Source of the DNA: UBA961 sp014191195
Lineage (GTDB): Bacteria > Bacteroidota > Ignavibacteria > Kapaibacteriales > UBA961
Length of the DNA stretch: 64,000 nucleotides
Reading direction: 5' to 3'
Assembly (NCBI GenBank): GCA_964204605.1
Contig: OZ123195.1
Span: forward strand, 1 to 64,000
In this document: positions 44,057-53,705 of the stretch, in pieces
Position numbering within the stretch: the stretch's first letter is position 1
Layout of the letters: every line of letters begins with the position of its first letter
Notes under the pieces: generated by a model
The model's database searches: none
Seen by the model: the letters and a program-made list of their open reading frames with translations, nothing else
Told to the model about the DNA's origin: nothing
Made by a program: the position numbers and the translations under genes

Positions 44057-45196
44057 TTAAGATTCAAATGAATCAAGAATGTCTTTTAATGTATGAATAG
44101 CTTTTAGAATTTCAGTTTCTGTAGTGTATTTAGAAAAAGAAAATCTAATTGCTGCTTTGGCTTCTTTTTGTGAACGACCCATTGCCGACAATACATGTGA
44201 CGGTTGTTGGCTTCCAGATACACAAGCAGATCCATTAGATACAGCAATATCTTGAATATCCATCATTTGCAATAAAGATTCGCCATCAATATTGGGTCGA
44301 TTTGGAAAAGATATATTAACAATTGATGGTAATGATGTCTGAGAATCTATGGGGCCATTAATATGAATATCTGGAATAAGAGAAATAATATTATTAATCA
44401 GAAATTGTTTCAAAGAATACATATGCTCTGCATTTTTTTCTAATTGAGTGATAGCAATTCTTACAGCAGTTTGAAATCCAACTATTAAAGCTGGGGATTC
44501 GGTACCGGCACGTCTATTGCGCTCTTGTCCACCACCTTGTTGATGAGCTTTAAAATCAATACCTTTTTTAATAAACAAAGCACCAATACCTTTAGGGCCA
44601 TGTATTTTATGTGCTGATATTGTCAAAAAATCAATGCCAAGTTCATCTATAAATACAGGAATTTTACCTAAGCTTTGAACAGCATCAGAATGAAGCAATG
44701 CTGAAGATGGCAAAAGATCTTTGATAGCCTTTATTGGTTGAATGCTACCAGTTTCATTATTAGCATGCATGATGCTAATAAGAGTATTTTCTAATTGATA
44801 ATTTTTTAAATCATCTGTGGGTATAAGCCCATCTTGATTAACATGAATATATTGAACAGGAATACCTTGTTTAGATAAACTTTCAGCTGGATGAATAATA
44901 GCATGATGTTCAATAGAAGATATAGCTAATGCTTTAACTAGTTGAGACTCATGAATACAACTTTTTAGAACAGTATTGTTTGATTCGGTACCACCACTAG
45001 TAAAAATAATTTCTGCAGGATGAGCATGAAGGGCATGAGCAATTTCTGTTCGTGCATTTTCTATAGCAACTCTGGCTTTTCTTCCCAAAGAATAAATAGA
45101 CGAAGGATTGCCATATTCTTCATAGAACCAAGGCAACATAGACTCAACAACTTCTTTGTCTATTTGAGTAGTAGCAGAGTTATCTAAATATATCAT
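44057..45196 (-). CDS. Cysteine desulfurase (NifS/IscS-type)
   Basis: This 379-residue PLP enzyme takes sulfur from cysteine for Fe-S clusters or thio-modification of tRNA. PLP-binding Lys197 lies in TISAHKIHGPKG, His-rich SSIEHHAI is near residue 94, and the persulfide-carrying Cys325 is in NGSACVSGSQQPSHVL. Its length and loop fit the class I NifS/IscS group. No iscU or mnmA neighbour is present, so the pathway is not fixed. Confidence 0.94.
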   Translation of the reverse strand: MIYLDNSATTQIDKEVVESMLPWFYEEYGNPSSIYSLGRKARVAIENARTEIAHALHAHPAEIIFTSGGTESNNTVLKSCIHESQLVKALAISSIEHHAIIHPAESLSKQGIPVQYIHVNQDGLIPTDDLKNYQLENTLISIMHANNETGSIQPIKAIKDLLPSSALLHSDAVQSLGKIPVFIDELGIDFLTISAHKIHGPKGIGALFIKKGIDFKAHQQGGGQERNRRAGTESPALIVGFQTAVRIAITQLEKNAEHMYSLKQFLINNIISLIPDIHINGPIDSQTSLPSIVNISFPNRPNIDGESLLQMMDIQDIAVSNGSACVSGSQQPSHVLSAMGRSQKEAKAAIRFSFSKYTTETEILKAIHTLKDILDSFES

Positions 45197-45461
45197 TAAG
45201 ATTTAACATTTTTATGTAAAACAATTAACCTAATTTACGCATTAACAGTGTAAGAAAAGAGATTGTAAAGTGTAAAGAAATAAAATTTATGACTATGTAA
45301 GGTTTGCATAATTGAATTGTCAATACACATACACTCGGGGCGGGAAGAATTCTTCTAATCAAAAAAACTTTGTCTGAAGGGTCTTTTATATCTATATTGC
45401 ATATTGGTGACTAACACTGTATGGATTGTATAATATTTTTTTCGATGTAATGGAGAATGTT

Positions 45462-45689
45462 ATGAGTGCAAAAAATATGTTTGCAGCATTATTGTTGGGA
45501 GCTTTCATGTGCGTACCAGTTGCCATGAATGCAGATTGCGGAAATAAATCAAAAGCAGAATGTGCCAAGGAAGCTTCTAAAGAAGATGGTATGGCATGTT
45601 GCAAAAAGAAGAATTCTAAAGAAGCAAAAGCTGATAAAGGCTCAACTTCAACAGATATTTCTCAAAAAACCATTGCGCCAAAGAACTAA
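45462..45689 (+). CDS. Small exported cysteine-rich protein
   Basis: ATG 45462, preceded by a GGAG-like sequence, gives 75 residues with a signal peptide (MFAALLLGAFMCVPVAMNA). The Lys/Cys-rich mature part has four cysteines in DCGNKSKAEC and MACCKKKN. The Cys pattern could bind a metal or form disulfides; I recognise no family. A UUCG-loop terminator follows, so the gene is its own transcription unit. Confidence 0.65.
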   Translation: MSAKNMFAALLLGAFMCVPVAMNADCGNKSKAECAKEASKEDGMACCKKKNSKEAKADKGSTSTDISQKTIAPKN

Positions 45690-45700
45690 TACATATAAAT

Positions 45701-45730
45701 AATTGGCCTTCGGGCCAGTTATTTTCTTAT
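45701..45730 (+). terminator. Terminator with UUCG tetraloop
   Basis: AATTGGCC (45701-45708) pairs with GGCCAGTT (45713-45720), one G-U, across the stable TTCG tetraloop. A T-rich tail follows. It lies 11 bp after the small Cys-rich gene. Confidence 0.85.
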
Positions 45731-45911
45731 TATCTATGTTTTGGCACAGTTTTTAATAGAAGCTACAATGAAATCCTATGATTAATTCATAACATTTCTT
45801 ATTATTATTATCATTCTTTACTTGTTATTAATAAGCAACTAAATCGTTTATTGAAAGATTGAAATCTTTTGATAATATTATTTCTTTATGTTTTTCAAGC
45901 GGAGTTAAGCT

Positions 45912-48107
45912 ATGTCTAAAGGCGGAGCAGGAAAAGTATATTTCGTTTTATATCTGGCTGTTATTCTTGAACTTCTAATTATCATCGTTGAAAGGGATGA
46001 AGCGGAAGAAGGTTTAATGAAGAAGCAGAAAGAATCTATGCGTATTGTTGAAAGTATCCTTACTCAACTTCAATCAGGAGCTGGCACGGAGGGTATTAAC
46101 ACCAGGCCGCAAGATGCTATTGTACTTTCTGAAAAGTTTCCACCTGAACAACAGAAATATTTTAAGAAGTTTAGAACTTATTATATAGAAGTTGGTGTAA
46201 CTGATGTATCATCTGCATTGAATATGGATGGTATGGAAGAACCCGAAAAGAAAGAACGTGTTGAAACATTGAAAAAATTAGCTAATGTTCAAGAATTGCA
46301 ATATGAAGTATATTATCATCCTTCCACTGAAGTAGATGTACCACCTTCACCCCCGCAATCAGAATTTAAGAAAATTGAGTTAAACCCTGTTGCTGGAACA
46401 AAATTGGCAAACGATGCAAATGCAATTAGTTCAGAAACATGGGAAATGCAGGCTACCAGAAGACTAGACCTAAATGCCTCTTCTATGAATGATTATGTGA
46501 GGCCAGTATACACGGAATCTCAAATTAAAACTGGCGATATAAATACTTTCGCTCCTGCAGATTCTGTTAGAACTAATAGAGTATTTAGTTATTCAGAAGA
46601 TAAAACTGAGCGATTAAAAATTGCTAATGGAAGTAAAACTACAAAGCGTGCTTTTGTTGTTAATTTTCAGCCTCCATCCAAGCCAGGCTGGTATAAATTA
46701 CGTTTTAGTTCTAGAACCAATAGAATTATGGGTATTTCTGCTGAGCAAAATATTGCTACATTAAGAGATGATGCAAAAGTTAATATTGGTACAGTGCAAT
46801 TGAAGGTTAAGGACTTACGTAGTGTTCAAAGACAGCTTGCAGAGCAATTATCAGGCGCAGGAGTTCCATCTGCTGAAAAATTCGCTGCTGGTGATATTAC
46901 AGTTGAAAACTTTGATAAAGATTTGAATACAGCAAAAGAGGCAATACTTCAAAGTAAAGATGAAAATAAATCTGAAAAAGCTAGTAGAGTTGACTTATAC
47001 AGATATATAGCAAAATTATTATCTCCTGGAAAATACACTTCATTTGATCAAAATAGAGGGAGTATAGAGATTGATATTTCTGTACAACAACCTACCATAG
47101 AGCAAGAAGCACCAATTTTAACTTGGGATGATAATAGCCAATTATATTCATTTGATAAAGCAAATAAAGTAGTTGCTACTTTTGTAGCAAATCTTTATGA
47201 CAAAGTAACTCCGTCTGTTCAATTTAATGGCAATACACTTATTCCTATTAAAATTGGCCCAACATCTGAAAATGGCAAAGCTGGAAGATATAAAGTTGAA
47301 ATAAATAGTCAAATCAACCCTGGCGAATACAAAATTACAGCTTCACTTACATCAGCAGGAAAATCGGTTGTAGAAGATATGAAACTAAATGTTTTCCCAA
47401 CAGGATTGGCGATTGTAAAAGATGCTGATAGTGGAGAAGATGTTAAAAATGAAGATGAAATTATAGGAACAATCAAATCTTTGTCTAAGGGCGATGCATT
47501 TGAGTTTGTTGCAATACCTACATCACGAAGCATAATCCAAGGTGATCAATTCAGAACTATAATCGAAGGTGCTACCAAGAAGTCACCAATTATTGGGCTT
47601 GCTGTTAATTCAACCGATGGATTTAATATTCCAATTGACGCTGATAAAGTAAGTGTAAGAATATTATGGCAGAGTCCAAAAGATCAGTCTATTCAAGTTC
47701 AGATATTTCCTACTGACGGATCTTCTGCAGTTGAAGCTAGTCCAGGGCCCAAGCGACCACGAATAAATTGTGGTGATGCTTCAAGAATAACGGATGCAAA
47801 TTCACCTGTGTTCTTTGTAGATGCTGAAATCAAGCCACCAACTTATACTGAAGTTCAGGCTGTCATCAAAGGTGTTAAGTTCGAATTAGGTGATCAAATA
47901 GTAAAAGGATATAAAGTTATAGCTTTAGGAGAACCTAAGCTATCTGGAGGTAAATGGACACAGGGCTTTAAACTTGAAGGTCGAATACCAGTCCCAAGAG
48001 GAACTGGTGGTTCAATAAAAGTGAAAGTTAAAGCTACTGCACAATTACCTAATGGTGAGATGTCCCTTGAACAAACAAAAAATTGTAAATATCAAATTGC
48101 ATATTAA
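45912..48107 (+). CDS. PorM/GldM-like inner-membrane-anchored periplasmic protein
   Basis: This 731-residue protein has a cytosolic stub of about 7 residues, one transmembrane helix (about 8-27, VYFVLYLAVILELLIIIVE) and no signal cleavage site. Then come about 700 periplasmic residues: a helical first domain and several beta-rich Ig-like domains. The topology matches PorM/GldM, the periplasm-spanning shaft of the type IX secretion and gliding motor, but the sequence is diverged and I see no PorL, PorK or PorN partner. The last domain (VFFVDAEIKPP to KNCKYQIAY) is the most regular. It begins a cluster with two outer-membrane barrels and a VWA-OmpA protein. Confidence 0.55.
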   Translation: MSKGGAGKVYFVLYLAVILELLIIIVERDEAEEGLMKKQKESMRIVESILTQLQSGAGTEGINTRPQDAIVLSEKFPPEQQKYFKKFRTYYIEVGVTDVSSALNMDGMEEPEKKERVETLKKLANVQELQYEVYYHPSTEVDVPPSPPQSEFKKIELNPVAGTKLANDANAISSETWEMQATRRLDLNASSMNDYVRPVYTESQIKTGDINTFAPADSVRTNRVFSYSEDKTERLKIANGSKTTKRAFVVNFQPPSKPGWYKLRFSSRTNRIMGISAEQNIATLRDDAKVNIGTVQLKVKDLRSVQRQLAEQLSGAGVPSAEKFAAGDITVENFDKDLNTAKEAILQSKDENKSEKASRVDLYRYIAKLLSPGKYTSFDQNRGSIEIDISVQQPTIEQEAPILTWDDNSQLYSFDKANKVVATFVANLYDKVTPSVQFNGNTLIPIKIGPTSENGKAGRYKVEINSQINPGEYKITASLTSAGKSVVEDMKLNVFPTGLAIVKDADSGEDVKNEDEIIGTIKSLSKGDAFEFVAIPTSRSIIQGDQFRTIIEGATKKSPIIGLAVNSTDGFNIPIDADKVSVRILWQSPKDQSIQVQIFPTDGSSAVEASPGPKRPRINCGDASRITDANSPVFFVDAEIKPPTYTEVQAVIKGVKFELGDQIVKGYKVIALGEPKLSGGKWTQGFKLEGRIPVPRGTGGSIKVKVKATAQLPNGEMSLEQTKNCKYQIAY

Positions 48108-48151
48108 TTTTCGAGATGCTATCCCATATGAAAACTCGGAGAAAGCAGATA

Positions 48152-49948
48152 ATGATGAATAAAAATATTCGATCCATAGCGGTCAAATTTATTTTTGGAG
48201 CAATTACACTGGCCTCAATGCCATTATTTGCTCAGCAAACCGCTCAAATAAGATCGATCCTTAATAATTTTAAGAGCTATAGATATTCTGATGTCTTTTT
48301 GTTCAAATTAGATGATGCAGCAGTTACAGCTATTAATCCTTTATTGGGAGTTCCTGAGCCCAAAATCAATACAGCTGCAAATCGAAGCAAAAAGAAAGAT
48401 GCTATTCAAGAAGCTATTGATGATGGTGAAACAGAGCTGGTTAAAGTTATAAAGGAAAAATCAGGTACTAACATGAACAATGATGACCGTGAATATGAAA
48501 AATATTACCGAGTTTTCAAGAAATGGCAGGATGAACTATTTAGCCGAGCTTATATAGTCACCAATAGATTCAAAACAGGTGATCCATTTGAAATTATTGG
48601 CTTATTAACATCTGCTAATAAAGATCTTGTTTCAAAATTAGATGAGTGCATTGATCCACCTAAAGGTATTTATCTTTCAAATGATTTAGAAAGAATAAGT
48701 TCTCCAGATACTAATGGTATTGCAAAAACACTTTATGAATATATTGAAAGAAAAGTTGTACAGAATGATGCAGAAAATGTAACTGCAGAAGCACAAGGAA
48801 TTGGTTCTGATGCAACATTTTTACCAAAGAAATATGGATCTTCATTTCCAATTAAAGAAGATGATATTCAACAATATCTTCGTATTACCGATGGACAACC
48901 TCAAGATTACTATGCAGAACATGAATTGACTGTTGGTATATTTGACTTACTTCGATATCGTCATTATGGAAAGTTGGACGATTTAGATGAGAATAATGAT
49001 ATAATTCCAGATGCTGAGGCTACAGATAGCAGTGTTAGGAAAGTATATAATAGGAATTTGCCATTATTTGGTGCAGAGATTCGCTATGGATTACCTGAGA
49101 TTAATTACCCTTCACTTTGGAGTGAACGTATTACTATGAATGTAATGTGGCAATCTAATAAGTTGGGAGTTGTTCTGCCAACTAATGGGTGGTCAAGTAT
49201 TGCTTCAAATGTGTTCTCAGTTAAAAGAAGGCTCACTAATGCTGGTGTAGGCTTGTATGGATCTCTCGATTTTCCAATTAAATTGATTAATCAAGGTGGG
49301 GTTTTTAATTTTAACGCGAGCTATGTTTTTGGAAATGCAGGTATTAATCCAATAAACACAGATTTTATTTTTCAAGGTAAAACAGTTAATCAATTAACCG
49401 ATTCTGCATCCTATCGCTCATTAGGAATTAGCTATCTTCCTAGGTTCCATGCACAAGCGCATTATTCATTTGCTATAGATATTGATCATAATAGTTTTTT
49501 TAGATTCAAGCTTGGCGCAACTATGTATATGATTCAGCGTTGGGCTGAATTTGGAAAATATATGGGTAAAGATCCTAAAACTGGGAAGGATATAGTTGAA
49601 ACAAAAAATAGGCTTTCAGATCAGTATTCTTATGATGACTTATCGATATACAATAAATTTGATTTATTGTCAATAGCTGCTCTCCAAGGTTTAAAACCTA
49701 CAGAAACAGTTGCAGGCTTATCAGGACGAATAGAATTTATGACTAGAAGCAGAACTGTTCCATGGGGTGCAGCTGTTCAATATTTTGATGGAGCTGTTTC
49801 TGGTGATGTATGGATTCAGGTTCCGGTATATGAAGGATTTGCCCTTAGAGGTCAAGCTCAGTTTTTCCAAACAGCTTTTAGAGATCCTAAAGCTTGGGAA
49901 GAACAAACAGTCGTAATTCCTTCTTTGCAAATGCTTTTTAATTTCTAA
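48152..49948 (+). CDS. Outer-membrane protein with N-terminal soluble region and C-terminal beta-barrel
   Basis: I start at ATG 48152, ten bases after a GGAG-like site; the frame is open to 48116. The product of about 598 residues has a signal peptide ending at LFAQ. A soluble helical/charged region follows to about residue 300. A barrel-like half comes next, with alternating aromatic strands and a terminal aromatic residue (LQMLFNF). It is 44 bp downstream of the PorM-like gene. I recognise no named family; the N-terminal part may face the periplasm and contact the PorM-like protein. Confidence 0.6.
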   Translation: MMNKNIRSIAVKFIFGAITLASMPLFAQQTAQIRSILNNFKSYRYSDVFLFKLDDAAVTAINPLLGVPEPKINTAANRSKKKDAIQEAIDDGETELVKVIKEKSGTNMNNDDREYEKYYRVFKKWQDELFSRAYIVTNRFKTGDPFEIIGLLTSANKDLVSKLDECIDPPKGIYLSNDLERISSPDTNGIAKTLYEYIERKVVQNDAENVTAEAQGIGSDATFLPKKYGSSFPIKEDDIQQYLRITDGQPQDYYAEHELTVGIFDLLRYRHYGKLDDLDENNDIIPDAEATDSSVRKVYNRNLPLFGAEIRYGLPEINYPSLWSERITMNVMWQSNKLGVVLPTNGWSSIASNVFSVKRRLTNAGVGLYGSLDFPIKLINQGGVFNFNASYVFGNAGINPINTDFIFQGKTVNQLTDSASYRSLGISYLPRFHAQAHYSFAIDIDHNSFFRFKLGATMYMIQRWAEFGKYMGKDPKTGKDIVETKNRLSDQYSYDDLSIYNKFDLLSIAALQGLKPTETVAGLSGRIEFMTRSRTVPWGAAVQYFDGAVSGDVWIQVPVYEGFALRGQAQFFQTAFRDPKAWEEQTVVIPSLQMLFNF

Positions 49949-50041
49949 CAGCATTTGAGATTTTTTTTTGATTTATTCAAAATGAGTAATCAAAACAACT
50001 TTGAATAATTTGGATAATAACCAAACATTGGTAATGAAACC

Positions 50042-51418
50042 ATGACAAATAAAAGGTATGTAAAACTGTACACAATGATTATTGCATTTGTATGCAGTTT
50101 AAGTATTGTCAGTACTGCAAAAGCAGTAACAAGTGATTCTCTTGCACTAGCACATTTAAAGTCTATCGATCCTGGCTTATTGCCATATTTTCCTAGATGG
50201 AATGTATGTGAGCCGAATTTGCAATTGCAGATATTGCAAGTGTTTAAATTGGACGGAAGGCCATCAGAAAATTTAGATATGCGAAGTATAATGATAACTT
50301 CTGCTCCAGTAAAAGACCCGAAAAATCCAGAATATAATGTTCTGTTGGTGGAATGTGGGTCAGAAAAAATGTCTGCAGATCAAGTTGATTCTAAGATGCG
50401 TACATTACTTATAACATTAATTAATCCTAAAAGGCCTTATTGTTATAATGATATTCCTACAGCATCTCCGCCATCTCAAGCTCAAATAGAAGCAATAACA
50501 AATTATCTTGAAATGCCTACTAATACTACTCAATCATTTTCATTTTCTGCATTTGAACAAACAATGAAATTTGGTAAAGAAGATGGTTATTGGGTAAGAT
50601 CAATTGTTGGAACTGAAGGCGCCGGTTATCCTTTTATGTCCTCAGGTGAAGCAAAAGTGCTTCTTCAGCACCCTCTCTATGTTAATGATGATGAAAGCAC
50701 TAAAAAAGCTATACCAAATTTATTGCATTTTCATGTTGGTATGGGATATCGCTTTCAAGATACGTCAAATGGTTCTGTGAGTTTTATTCCATCAAGAAAA
50801 TTAAATGCTGGTTATGGTGGTAAAGGAGTATTTGGATTTGATTTTCACGCACCATTTGAACCTTTGTTTGGTCTGTCATTTCATGCGGAAGTTCCAATGC
50901 AGGGATTTGATACCTCTAAAACAATAGAAAGAGGCACTTATTCTGCATATGCAAAAGACAACCCTATAAGTCCACGCGATAAAATAATTACTGCTCCTAT
51001 ATTGCGTATTACAGGTAATGTTGGACTATTCTATAATTGGTGGTTAGATCCTAATAAACCTGAAAATTTTGTACGGTTTGATTTAGGTATTAACTATACT
51101 GAAATCAAAGAAGTCGCTATCAAAGAAAATAATGGTTCGTATTATCTTAAAGATAATGTTAATGGTTTAATGTTCTATCATCCTACTGAAGTTTTAGATT
51201 GGATATACTCAAAAATAGAATATCGTAATCAATCAACTTTTCCCTTTGGCGTAAGTGTCCAATATTCAAATCAAATAATGTTAAGTAGATTATATTTACC
51301 ATTAATTGGACAATGGCTATATTTAGATGCACGTTATTCAATACCGCTAAGAAGTGAAAATCGAGTGTTTGATAAATCTGTGTTTATGATATCTCCTGTT
51401 TTACGACTAAATATATAA
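50042..51418 (+). CDS. Predicted outer-membrane beta-barrel protein
   Basis: This 458-residue protein has a signal peptide (MIIAFVCSLSIVSTAKA). An N-terminal part of about 200 residues includes two Cys (NVCEPN, VECGS). A C-terminal region of regular beta strands (HVGMGYRFQD, GFDFHAPFEP, FPFGVSVQYSN) ends SPVLRLNI. It is third in the envelope cluster and similar in layout to the preceding gene, although the two share no obvious sequence. A terminator follows. Confidence 0.6.
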   Translation: MTNKRYVKLYTMIIAFVCSLSIVSTAKAVTSDSLALAHLKSIDPGLLPYFPRWNVCEPNLQLQILQVFKLDGRPSENLDMRSIMITSAPVKDPKNPEYNVLLVECGSEKMSADQVDSKMRTLLITLINPKRPYCYNDIPTASPPSQAQIEAITNYLEMPTNTTQSFSFSAFEQTMKFGKEDGYWVRSIVGTEGAGYPFMSSGEAKVLLQHPLYVNDDESTKKAIPNLLHFHVGMGYRFQDTSNGSVSFIPSRKLNAGYGGKGVFGFDFHAPFEPLFGLSFHAEVPMQGFDTSKTIERGTYSAYAKDNPISPRDKIITAPILRITGNVGLFYNWWLDPNKPENFVRFDLGINYTEIKEVAIKENNGSYYLKDNVNGLMFYHPTEVLDWIYSKIEYRNQSTFPFGVSVQYSNQIMLSRLYLPLIGQWLYLDARYSIPLRSENRVFDKSVFMISPVLRLNI

Positions 51419-51439
51419 GACTTTATACTTTGCAGTTTG

Positions 51440-51478
51440 CCCCTGTGGAGATTTAATAATTCTCTCAGGGGTTTTTTT
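51440..51478 (+). terminator. Terminator after the second barrel gene
   Basis: CCCCTG (51440-51445) pairs with CAGGGG (51466-51471), extended inward by GAGA/TCTC, and a run of seven T residues follows. It separates the first three envelope genes from the VWA-OmpA gene. Confidence 0.85.
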
Positions 51479-51503
51479 ATATAAAAACAATTATGCTTTA
51501 CTT

Positions 51504-52829
51504 ATGTCTATCCGTAGATTACATATTCTCTTACCATTTGTCTTTTTAGTTGCTTCTATAACTAGTTGCTTACATGCTCAAACTGATACAATTAGGGCAA
51601 AGCAAGCCGCTGAAGATGCTAAGCTAAAAACAAATGAAAATAAAATAAGAATGAGTATTCAAAATGTAGATATTGCTCATTTTCCCGAAGTAACTCTTAT
51701 TGTTGAAGTAGTAAATCCCGATGGCTCAGCTATTGATTCAATCCAAGCATCAGATTTTAATGTGGTTGAAAATGGAATTATCAAAAAAGTTATTTCAATC
51801 GAAAAATTATCTGTAAAAAATAAAATTCCCATCGATTTTGTTTTTGTCATAGATGTTACTGCAACTATGGGGAGCTATATAAATGGAGTTAGAAATAATA
51901 TAGAAAAATTTGTTTCAAATTTATCTGTAAAGGGCATTGATTATCGAATAGGATTAATACTATTCTCTGATGTTGTTGAAAAAGTTTATAATCCAACAGA
52001 TCAGGTTGCCGAGTTTGGGAAATGGCTTTCTACTGTGTGGGCAACTGGTGGTGGTGATGATAAAGAAAATTCCCTTGAAGCGCTCTCAGAATTGTCCAAA
52101 ATTAAATTTAGATCTGGTGCTAATAAAATTGCTATTCTAATTACTGATGCACAGTATCACCAAAAAGGCGAAAGAGGACAAGGAAGATCCCAATATACAA
52201 CAGAATCTATGGGGCATAAACTTAGAGAAAATGAGATTAGATTATTTAGTATTGTCCCTCCTTTGCTTAAAGAATATACCGTTTTAGCAGATTCATCTAG
52301 AGGCTCCGTTTTTGATATTTCAAAACCCTTTGCTAAAATATTAAATGACTATTCTACACAGCTTACTAATTTATTTGCTATTACTTATCGTTCTGATAAA
52401 ACAACGATTCCAGATTCATTAATAGTAGGAATTGTTGATCAGAAGAAAAGAGAGATTGTTAAAAGAACAATATCTGTTGTGGAATTAGGTAGAAAACTGA
52501 TTATTGAAAATTTATTATTCCCTACAAATAGTGCAGTGCTTCCCGATTCAGTATTTGAATTGGAAATCTTGAGAGAATTCTTGACTAATAAAACAAATTT
52601 TAGCGTCAGAATAGAAGGACATACAGATTCTAAAGGGAATAAACTTGCAAATAGACGTTTGTCATTAAAAAGAGCTGAATCTGTAAGACAATACCTGATT
52701 AAAAAAGGGATTACTCTAACAAGAATAGTCGCTGCAGGTTATGGTGATTCCAAGCCAATAGCAAGTAATCAAAACGATTTTGGTAGAAGATTCAATAGGC
52801 GAACGGAAGTTGTGATTATATCTAAATGA
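51504..52829 (+). CDS. VWA-domain protein with C-terminal OmpA peptidoglycan-binding domain
   Basis: This 441-residue protein has an N-terminal signal that can be read as a lipobox (ITSC, Cys22) or a type I site (HAQ). A short Ig-like region follows, then a von Willebrand A domain (about 110-300) whose metal-site motif is DVTATM (Asp117, Thr119, Thr121) with a later ITDAQYH. The C-terminal OmpA/MotB domain (about 325-441) shows NLLFPTNSAVLPDS, VRIEGHTDSKGNKLANRRLSLKRA and GYGDSKPIASN. It should link outer membrane and peptidoglycan while presenting a protein-binding VWA face. Confidence 0.9.
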   Translation: MSIRRLHILLPFVFLVASITSCLHAQTDTIRAKQAAEDAKLKTNENKIRMSIQNVDIAHFPEVTLIVEVVNPDGSAIDSIQASDFNVVENGIIKKVISIEKLSVKNKIPIDFVFVIDVTATMGSYINGVRNNIEKFVSNLSVKGIDYRIGLILFSDVVEKVYNPTDQVAEFGKWLSTVWATGGGDDKENSLEALSELSKIKFRSGANKIAILITDAQYHQKGERGQGRSQYTTESMGHKLRENEIRLFSIVPPLLKEYTVLADSSRGSVFDISKPFAKILNDYSTQLTNLFAITYRSDKTTIPDSLIVGIVDQKKREIVKRTISVVELGRKLIIENLLFPTNSAVLPDSVFELEILREFLTNKTNFSVRIEGHTDSKGNKLANRRLSLKRAESVRQYLIKKGITLTRIVAAGYGDSKPIASNQNDFGRRFNRRTEVVIISK

Positions 52830-52835
52830 TTAATG

Positions 52836-52865
52836 AATCCCGAAATTATTTTTGGGATTTTTTAT
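52836..52865 (+). terminator. Terminator overlapping the convergent gene end
   Basis: AATCCC and GGGATT flank an AT-rich inner stem and are followed by TTTTTT on the plus strand. The stem loop begins 7 bp after the VWA-OmpA stop and overlaps the last codons of the minus-strand DUF547-like gene. Confidence 0.75.
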
Positions 52866-53691
52866 TATATGGCATCATCTGTTTAATACTTTGGGTCGAT
52901 TCAGAAAAATCTCTGTCTATTTTGTCAGAAACCTCAATAGACATAATTTCTATTTCTTTTTTATTGATTGCAGTAAAAGCAGCAATATCGTCTGGAGCAT
53001 ATTTCATTATTATATTAATTATGCAGTCTTGATTCTGCATTTGTGATATTCCAGAGCTTATATGACAAAAAGAGAATAACTGATCTGAAACTCTAATTAC
53101 CTTTTTAGCGAAATCACATGAAAACTCTTTTCTTCTTGATGCAAAATAAGCTTTGGCATTAGCTTGTAATACTTTTAATACCGTGTGTTTTCTGAATGCT
53201 CTTTTAGGACGATGTGCTCCAGAAATAGTACCATCCCATAATCCAAACCAGCCTATATGTCCTATTGATTGTGTTTTAAAAGCAATATGTTCTCTCAGTC
53301 TTGACAAATTAAATTCTTGATTATCGATGCATATCAAGCTTGAATCAAATAATTTCTCATTTTTAGTATATAATGCATGCGGAAACATTAATAATGTTTT
53401 TAATAATAAAGCATGATAAGCATTCATAAAACATGTTAATTTTTCAATGTTATCTTTGATCGAATGTATATCTGCATTGTGAATATCCAATATATACTCA
53501 AATAAAAGGTTAGTATCTATACAAGAATTATGTAATTTTCTATCATAAGAGCAAGATTGAAGAATGATATCTAGCTTTTCGTGACTATATAATTCTTTTA
53601 TTGATGAAAGTGCTTTACCTTTATTTTTCTCTGCTGAAACATGTAGCGTTAGCAGTAGAAATAAGGTATAATACATTACAATTCTGTACAT
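52846..53691 (-). CDS. Divergent DUF547-like exported protein
   Basis: This 281-residue protein has a signal peptide (LFLLLTLHVSA). It follows the DUF547 order: CFMNAYHALLLKTLLMFP in place of WINAYNALT, QEFNLSRLREHI for the short helix, and a later region with RAFRKHTVLKVLQANAKAYF. The usual Cys-containing ALVCAS-SCP block is replaced by FGLWDGTISGAHRP, so the putative active Cys appears lost. Family placement is tentative. It converges with the VWA-OmpA gene and is divergent from panC with 14 bp between them. Confidence 0.5.
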   Translation of the reverse strand: MYRIVMYYTLFLLLTLHVSAEKNKGKALSSIKELYSHEKLDIILQSCSYDRKLHNSCIDTNLLFEYILDIHNADIHSIKDNIEKLTCFMNAYHALLLKTLLMFPHALYTKNEKLFDSSLICIDNQEFNLSRLREHIAFKTQSIGHIGWFGLWDGTISGAHRPKRAFRKHTVLKVLQANAKAYFASRRKEFSCDFAKKVIRVSDQLFSFCHISSGISQMQNQDCIINIIMKYAPDDIAAFTAINKKEIEIMSIEVSDKIDRDFSESTQSIKQMMPYNKKSQK

Positions 53692-53705
53692 AAGCTAATC
53701 CCCAT

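Noticed and set aside
45197..45461. Possible RNA gene between the desulfurase and the Cys-rich gene
   Set aside because: A GC-rich CGGGGCGGG patch and a short palindrome stand out, but no cloverleaf, long stem or terminator could be built.
45392..45604. 70-residue minus-strand open frame over the small Cys-rich gene
   Set aside because: The plus strand carries a signal peptide, a ribosome-site-like sequence and a terminator; the minus frame has none.
33385..52829. Merging the coiled-coil/LysM pair with the PorM-like cluster into one system
   Set aside because: They are 11 kb apart with housekeeping genes between, and no sequence link was visible.
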